This document shows positions 55,890 to 64,000 of a stretch of DNA of 64,000 nt, piece by piece. Origin of the DNA: Sanghuangporus weigelae (lineage: Eukaryota > Basidiomycota > Agaricomycetes > Hymenochaetales > Hymenochaetaceae); contig CP137322.1 in assembly GCA_033182465.1 (NCBI GenBank), positions 2,480,001-2,544,000 on the forward strand, read 5' to 3'. The stretch's first letter is position 1. Each line of letters opens with the position of its first letter. The notes under the pieces were generated by a model. That model saw only the letters and a list, made by a program, of their open reading frames with translations. It made no database searches and was not told where the DNA came from. A program made the translations under genes and the position numbers.

Positions 55890-57860
55890 TGCAAAAAACA
55901 TATTTCCCCCAAACAGCGGGACCATAGATTGATAATATGCGGATGATGGTTCACAGACAAAACCGGGCTGAAACAGCTGATCGTCCAGTTATAATGCAAG
56001 TAAAGAGCAAGACAGACGCAATGTGGTAAATGTCCCTTCTCCTAAGGGAGCGGTGCCCTGATGAAGCGCATGTTCATGGTCGGTTTTGGGCGGGCGAGCG
56101 GACAAAAGAAGCACGAAGAAGACACGCAGCCGAGTGCGAATGTCATCTTGATAGACTACTCAATGATGCGCATGCCGGGATTGGAGGAGGCGTACAGGCC
56201 AGGCTCACGTACCTGGAAAAGAAACCATGGTATTGGTTTGTTTTAAGTGATACTCTCAGAGACGGTGGGTGCGTACCATTGTCCTGGTGGTGCATGGAAT
56301 GTCACCATCCTTTATAGGGAACTTTTACTTGGCACGGAGCATATGTCGGTGCTTCCCATCTCATTGTAGCCCTCCTGAAAAACGGCATCGAAGAACTTTG
56401 GAATGAGTCTGAAAATCACGACGGTAAAATAATTTGCGCTTATGCGCTTACAACGAGAAAGCCCCCTAGGCCTAGGAGTTGAGACATCCATGATGATGCC
56501 CTCACCAGGCACTGTTCATTGGTGTAGCCGTCAAATAATACATTGACGCGCCATTGTAGTAAGTATATTCTCATCGAACGGGGATTACTTTGTTGCTTCT
56601 CGGACGCATATGCTGAGCTTGAATACAATCAGTTCACCTGAAATTGGACCTTGTTTAGTGGCATTCGAACCAAATCCGAGGCTCCTGGCCCACAGACATT
56701 GGAGAGTTTCACAACTAGCCGCGAACTTGGCAGCAGAGTCTGCAGCAATATCACGCGATGTTATTATCCGAGGCTTAAGATGGATGTGGCTCTCCCGAAG
56801 TCGGGAACATACTGTATAAAGGGTTTGCCTCAGAGAATGTCCGCTGTACATCTGCCGAAGTCGTCGTGAGCTGACGATATAAGAAGTTGGCATGGTTCAT
56901 GTGAATGCTTGCATCGTAGAACTCACCTATCCTGTGCTAGACCAGTCGGAGCTGCGCTGATTTCGCTCTAATTGACCGAGAGTCACGACAGCGACTGATA
57001 AGCAAGGCTCTGATTTATTGAGCCTCGTGTGTAAAGGCGTCGCTTTAGGTCCAGGAAAGTATAGTGACCTTAATCGATGCATATGCAAAGTCTGATGCAG
57101 AGATTACTCGAAACTCCTAGAAGGGACGCGTGTAAACACGACTCTTCGATGCCACAACGGCGCTCCAGAGTCTCCTCGATAATTCTTTTTGTATTCAGTA
57201 AGTCGCACTTCTGTTGCATTTCGAGATATCAACGTGAGATTCCAGAACGAGTGGGAAGGTTGTTCTGCTGTCCGGTCCGCGAAAGTCTCAATAGTGGGAA
57301 TGAATTGCCTGAATGAGACTTGACCCTAGGAATAGAGTTTCTTCGCACAGTCGCGGGTTCTGAATCATGCGACAGGCACACAGAATATAGTAACTTTCTC
57401 GTGCATACCTGTTGTTTTCAACTTGGCTCCAACCGTCTCGTCTCACAGTGGGAATTTGGATGGATCGAGGATACAAAAACTAGTTTGAACCTGTAGGGTT
57501 CCTGTTTCTGCTGGATTAAGTACATCATTTGTCAAGTTTGCACTGTAAATGGAGGAATAGTCGAACTATTGATATACCACCAGCAATTGATCTTTTGCTA
57601 TTACAATGCGCCAAGTCAAACAGCCACGGAACCACCATATGCTTGGCCATCAGCAAATTCTCAATTGATTCATCACTTCGTCTCTCGTCCTTCTTGACAT
57701 TTGAAAAGCTCACTGTGATCTCCTCTACCATCCCGTTTGCTCATTCAGAGACCGATGTAATCGAGTCAGCTTTGTGATAAGATTGTAATTATGGCCTGGT
57801 TTGAAATTGATGTATGACACCGCTTGCTCAAAGTGTGCTATTACATTTAGTTTCTCTTAT
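55890..57860. other. Intergenic upstream of MnP-2
   Basis: About 2 kb holds no supportable gene. Short frames near 56030-56317 and 57529-57777 have no recognisable motif or splice structure. Confidence 0.5.
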
Positions 57861-57865
57861 AGGAG

Positions 57866-58334
57866 CTATCCATAGAAATTGTTTGAAATGAAACCGATTG
57901 GCGCATCATACCCTGAATTGACTATGTGGCTCTTTGGTTTCCCACTTGTATATTTTCCCTTCGGAGTCTTTGAACTTTGCACTACCGTAGAAAAGGCATC
58001 AAGTTTCTTCAAACCAAACGCGCTCAACCCCAGTATATAACTCACTTGGAGTACAGTATCAAGCTCTTCTTCAACCACTTTCTCAGCTTCGTATCCTTCA
58101 GTCTGCACCTTGGCCAGATGACCAAACTGGAATGAACACTGTTCTAGACAATCACACGACTAGTTCCCCATTTGAAAGGAAGACACCAGTGACGACAACC
58201 AAACCGCTGCATCCTGATTTGATATTGCAATGTTGTGCATTTTGAGCGTGATCAATGAAAAGTGCACCTAATTTCGAATTTTGTTGATCTGCAAAGGTTG
58301 CATATTGCTGCGAAAATTGATTCATCAAAAACAC
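57866..58334 (-). pseudogene. Unidentified coding-like remnant
   Basis: Two adjacent minus-strand frames (58152-58334 and 57866-58108) read like protein rather than noise but share no full gene structure. I found no clean intron between them. The region is AT-richer than neighbouring genes. No family is recognised; it may be a decayed host gene or transposon gene. Confidence 0.2.
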
Positions 58335-58513
58335 ACGATTGATCTTTTGACATCTGAATTACAGGTAATTTGTGAAAAAAGAGGCACCAGGACACACAAG
58401 AGAGAAACACGTTAAGTTCGTTAATGATCCTGCTGTAAGACTGTCAAATTGCCTGTACCAAATTGAGCCAGACACATCCATTCACTATTATTTGAGCAAT
58501 ATGGCATCGGCCA

Positions 58514-60541
58514 CTAACGTCCACTCCGTTTCCGAGTTTTCTCTTCGTCGGCATCACCTTTTCCCCTCTTCCTTTTCTTCTGATCCATCGGAGCCTTCCC
58601 GGATTCGGAACGTCCCTTGCTCCGAAAGGAAGTAGATTTCACTTCTTCTAGTATGGCCTTGTATTTGGAAGCGCAGCCTGCCAATATCCGTTTCTCACCG
58701 AGGCGCACAATTAAAGCGTCGCGCATTTTATTGGAGAGTGTCGAGGACAGGGCAAAGAGGATTTCGTCGTGCTGTGTCATAGAACGAAATAAATATCGGA
58801 ACTGAATGAATGACTCGCACTGGACTCACATCGAGGGATGTCGGATACCTTGCCATCCTGCTTTCGATCACTAAGAGAACGTATGGGAGGATTCGTAACT
58901 TGGCATCTTGGTCTAGTTTAGGCTTTGGCGCTTTGTCTTTTGTACGTGTCCTTTCCCAATCCTCTAGTGATAAGAGGAGTTTGAAAAAAGAAACTAGGTC
59001 ATCTGGGAGCTCAAAGTTCGTTCCGACCACGAAAGTGCTTCAAAGCAAATGTCAGGTTATTCGGCGAGGTCTTAGTAAGTAGAGTATGTACTCATCGCAT
59101 CCCTCCTCAAGCCACCACTCGATACGCTCCTTGAACGTGTCAGTATCGACTCCAAGACTTGCTGAGACAACTTGAAGAATAAGGTCTGCGCGAATTTCGA
59201 CTATGTCGGCCGGATTTCCTTCTCGATTAGCGTGCGTCGGGAAAGGAACTAGGTCAACATGCCCGTATTCACGGAGCAGCCCAGAGTTTGGTGGGTCGCC
59301 ATATGTGTTGTACTTAAAATCGTCAATATCCCATTCTCTAAGTCGGACTCGTAGCACGAGAAGCTTACGATCTGCTCGCCTGCCTTTATAGGCTTCGTCG
59401 TAATCATTTTGAGTTCAGTAGGTTCGTAGAAAAGCTTCGCCTGCGAAGATAGCAGCCGTTGCAGAACTGTTTGGTCCAGCACCAACTGAGCCCGGGGAAC
59501 TTACATTTTCGGAACCGTACCGAGCATTGAGCATGTCCGCCATTGGGACCATCGCTACATCTGAAGGGTCCTCTGTGTATTCGCCGTCACTGTCTTCACC
59601 CCACTTCCAGGCTTCTTCAGCTTCTCCCTCCTCAGCTTCATCCTCCTCAGCATCAATCTTATCGACATCCATGGAATGGTAACTCTGTCGTACTTCGGCC
59701 TCTTCTTGTGTGCACTCTACCTCCTCCCCTAGCCACCTCTCTACATGGAAACTTCGGGAAAGAATACGGCTGCCCATACGGTGGTAGCTTTCCAAGGAGT
59801 AATAGGACGATAAATGTGCGGGATTGAACAGATTTGGACGACTCTATAGACAACACTTAGCACTTAGCATTCCAAACACTCCGTTACTGGAGAACGCACC
59901 AGTACCACCGGGATGAGCTTCTCACGAAAATCTTTTTCTGTCTCTTCTTTGCCGATCTTTTCTGTAGCAGTACAGCAAAACATTCAGTTTATGTACTAGA
60001 AATCGTAGCATGAGTACTTCTTATATCGGATGGGCACATACCCAGCACAGCAGTTCCTTCCAATTCCTTGAGTTCATTTTCGCTCCAGAACATCGGTGTA
60101 TCGAATGCCGTTGGTAATATTTCTTCAGAGTAAAGTCAGCAGAAATTCTTTACCGGAGATAGCATCAGAACAACCTAGGTATCCTGACCATTTTGATTCT
60201 GATCCTCTTGATTCTTCCCACATCATACATAAGATGAGCCCGACCCATCCTTTATTGAGCTGGAAGGACCTCCATGACGCGTCGCCAAGAAGTCGCGGTA
60301 GTACAGAGGTCCGCGTTGAGAGAGTTAAGGAACGAGGTATTGTAAATAAAGTATGGCCTTCCTGCCGTCGCAACCGTCCGTTTCTCTATCCGACCGACTA
60401 TAAAAGATATTTATCCGAACGCACTGGGATGTCCTGCACTGCAACTGCACCTCTTCCTTGGCCTGGAATATCTACCAAGCCCATATTAGCTTTGTCCAGC
60501 CATCCGTTTTCTTTAAGGAACCAAGAAACAAAAGCATCCAT
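58514..60541 (-). CDS. SET-domain protein lysine methyltransferase, RKM4/SETD6-like
   Basis: This is a Rubisco-LSMT-type SET protein. Family members methylate lysines on ribosomal proteins (yeast Rkm4 on Rpl42) or other non-histone targets using S-adenosylmethionine. In order it has MDAFVSWFLKENGWLD, the SET N-part (GRGAVAVQDIP and GHTLFTIPRSLTLS across the first intron), WVGLILCMMWEE, FDTPMFW, YHRMGSRILSRSF, an acidic insert of ~40 residues (EDEAEEGEAEEAW), the core motif VPMADMLNARYGSEN, NTYGDPPN (SET C-part with the cofactor-site Tyr), then the helical LSMT substrate-binding domain and a Lys/Arg-rich tail. The length is roughly 480 residues over about nine exons. An in-frame ATG at 60610 would add 23 residues. 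I prefer 60541 because family proteins start near MDAF. It is divergent from the CUE gene, with ~240 bp between starts. Confidence 0.92.
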
Positions 60542-60779
60542 AGGAGGAATATTCCGAGTAAAATCAAAAAAGCTGTACAGGGGAGTACGAATTTTGAAAG
60601 AATCAACCAACCGCGATCGCGATTTTGTGAAGTCGGTGTCACAGCGTGGGAAGTGATGACAAAAGCGTGTCAGCGCGACAAGCTTCCGCAGTCACGACAC
60701 TGCATACATATATAAGCTCTTCTCCACGACGACGACCACGGCACTTTAACACTTACCACCAATATCTTCGCGGAGCAAG
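60542..60779. promoter_or_regulatory. Shared promoter region between SET and CUE genes
   Basis: The two genes start head to head about 240 bp apart (170 bp if the SET gene starts at 60610), so this short stretch must hold both promoters. No clear TATA box is visible for either gene. Confidence 0.5.
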
Positions 60780-62256
60780 ATGACAACAGCAAATATACCG
60801 GCGAGAACTCCCTCGCCAACACAAGCTGCTACTGCAGAGACGACTAGCAAACCAGTCACGTCCTCAGATACCCCTGCATCACCAGGCGTAGCTGACAGTG
60901 ATCGAGTAGCAGACTCGACTATTCTTACACAGGCTTCAGAAGCTAGACAAGCGAACCATGTAACGGAGGAGCAACCTTCACAGCCTCAAACCACAGATAC
61001 CACCGGCGAACGAGTGTCTCCAGAAGTGGAAAGCTTAAAGGCAATGTTTCCTGATTTCGATATCATCATTTTGTGAGTTCTCTGCTTTGCTGTTTCTTAA
61101 ACTTTCTTCCTTTACTTATTTTCGCGTCGCCAGGCAATCCGTTCTGGAATCAGTCGATGGTGATCAAGAGCGAGCCGCAGATGTCCTCCTTGGAATGAGC
61201 GATCCGAGTTACGTCTCACAACAGCACACTACTCGCGTATGTCCTTTTCATACCTGATATCCCAGGCGTACTTAAGTCGTCGTACATTAGTCGCAATCTG
61301 ATCTGGACGAGGAATTTGCTCGTCAACTGGTGCTTGAAGAGCAACGGCAACAAGCCGCTTGGCATCCAGATCAGCCATATCCTTATCCGCAAGATCCAAG
61401 AACAGGCGGGAATGTGCCCTATCAGCCTCGCGTACACCAAGGTCATCATGGTTACCAGCAGCAGTGGGGAAGTCCTCCACCACAAGCCGAAGGCGGAAGA
61501 GATACAATGGCGGGTGTTCAGGAGCAATTCACTAAGATCGCTGAAAGTGGGTGCAGTTACCCATGGATCTTTGTTTAGCTCATTGCCTGAACTATTTATA
61601 TGCGCACGCAGCTGGCAAGAAGACCTTCTCATCCCTAATGTCAAAAGTCAAGGCAAAGATGCAGGAGTTCGATCAGGGAAAGTACGTTTCTTCACGCGGC
61701 GATTTATTTAAATCTATTCGAGCATCAATCTCATTTCTTTCAAAGTAGCCAACCCGGTTCTTCGCAGCAACCCCAGCAAACTTCGTGGGGTTCCGGTACA
61801 CCGTCAGGTGTCTCACCACCTCAGAACGAATACTCCCCGCCCATCCAACCTCCGCCGCGAGGAGCACGGTCACCCCCACTGGCAGAAGCGGTGCAGGGGT
61901 ACGATGCAAACCCGCCTTCCGCAGCAGGCACGGGGCTGAGTTCAGGACCCGCAGTTTCGGCAACGCCAAGTCCGATATCTGCTCCTGCGGAACGCATACC
62001 TGCCCGACCGCCGTCTGCGGGGAACGTCGATCCTTGTAAGTTTCTTTTTAGTGTGACTTCTTGAGTAAGAGCCGAGCTGACGTGTTGCTATGTTTCATTC
62101 ACAGCGAAAATCGGCATGCTTCCCAAACGACCGGTCTCGCTCCTTGATACTACTGGTTCTCAGCCCCAAGCCCAATCAAACGCCGTGGCTCATCGAGACT
62201 CGGCCGATGACGAACTGGATTACGTTGAGAATCCTTTTGAAGAGGGGAGAAAATAG
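60780..62256 (+). CDS. CUE-domain ubiquitin-binding protein
   Basis: I read six exons (60780-61072, 61134-61236, 61291-61546, 61612-61681, 61749-62035, 62105-62256), giving 386 residues in frame. The N-terminal ~85 residues are Ser/Thr/Ala-rich. A CUE domain spans about residues 86-125 and is split by the first intron: SLKAMFPDFD on one side and the ERAADVLLGMSDP helix on the other. CUE domains bind ubiquitin. Downstream are a Gln/Pro-rich stretch, an amphipathic segment (SLMSKVKAKMQEF) and a long Pro/Ser-rich disordered tail ending ENPFEEGRK. Domain order resembles yeast Cue5, an adaptor for ubiquitinated aggregates in autophagy, but I see no clear WxxL-type motif, so that role is inference only. 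Confidence 0.9.
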
Positions 62257-62614
62257 TGCTTCGGCCCCTCTGCGTTAATCAGTTATTTCTTTTCTTTGCG
62301 GATTTTTCTCGGTTACTAACCATTATGATAATCACATATGGAAGTTTGTGATACTGTGTTGTCACACTTGTTACGTGTACTCATGTACTCATGTCGGAAG
62401 TAGTGTATGTTTGCTATCTAGTTGTCGATCAAACCTCTAAGCGTTCATTGCGTTGACTGCGTATGTGATGAAATACTTCATTCAAATTATATCAACAAAA
62501 CATTGATAGAACAACCCGAGGATTTTCAAGACCAGAGTCAAAGAAGATCATAGGGGAGCTGGAACTGTAACCCAGAAAGAAAAAGGCTGTTCAACAAACG
62601 AAATCGGAAACTCA
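62257..62614. other. Convergent 3' region between CUE gene and MnP-3
   Basis: Only the 3' ends of the two convergent genes are expected here. No further feature is seen. Confidence 0.6.

Positions 62615-64000
<1,386 letters not shown>

Noticed and set aside
56030-56317. 95-residue frame upstream of MnP-2
   Set aside because: It has no domain, no splice pattern and no promoter-like context, and overlaps another frame of equal quality.

Overview
The window looks like nuclear DNA of a wood-decaying basidiomycete (Agaricomycetes, white-rot type). The host genes have many short introns of about 45-70 bp with GT-AG borders. They include one laccase and three secreted class II heme peroxidases of manganese-peroxidase type, a combination expected of lignin degraders.

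Layout. 1-2045: the 3' exon of a HAP2/NF-YA CCAAT-binding subunit, then non-coding sequence. 2046-44214: one very large nest of LTR retrotransposons. A Ty1/copia element on the minus strand (LTRs 2051-2337 and 43923-44209, 5-bp target duplication GCACT) is split into three blocks by two Ty3/gypsy chromovirus copies. These are copy A (3371-27972, plus strand, duplication TCCAG) and copy C (29918-42207, minus strand, duplication GTAAT). A third copy, B (13144-25450, plus strand, duplication ACCTG), sits inside A. All six gypsy LTRs are 1,512 bp. By eye the two LTRs of each element look the same, so all four insertions look recent. The order is copia first, then A and C, with B after A.

44215-64000: the host gene region. 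It holds a laccase (minus), MnP-1 (plus), a RING/coiled-coil protein (plus), MnP-2 (minus), a SET-domain methyltransferase of the RKM4/SETD6 type (minus), a CUE-domain protein (plus) and MnP-3 (minus, running off the window). The laccase and peroxidases would be secreted together to attack lignin. The other genes are ordinary housekeeping or regulatory neighbours.

The most unusual material is in the gypsy family. Each copy is about 12.3 kb and has the normal gag, protease, RT, RNase H, integrase and chromodomain parts. It also carries (i) two small frames ahead of gag, linked by an ATGA stop-start overlap, (ii) a 358-residue frame after pol, (iii) a 213-residue frame inside U3 of every LTR, (iv) an opposite-strand, apparently two-exon membrane-protein frame near the 3' LTR, and (v) a 12-nt match between the predicted RNA 5' end and the primer-binding region, which points to self-priming. 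The copia element instead has a primer site matching the anticodon arm of initiator tRNA-Met. Among host genes, the laccase has a damaged splice donor, MnP-1 needs a GC-AG intron, and MnP-2 and MnP-3 share a 260-bp nearly identical tract that looks like gene conversion.
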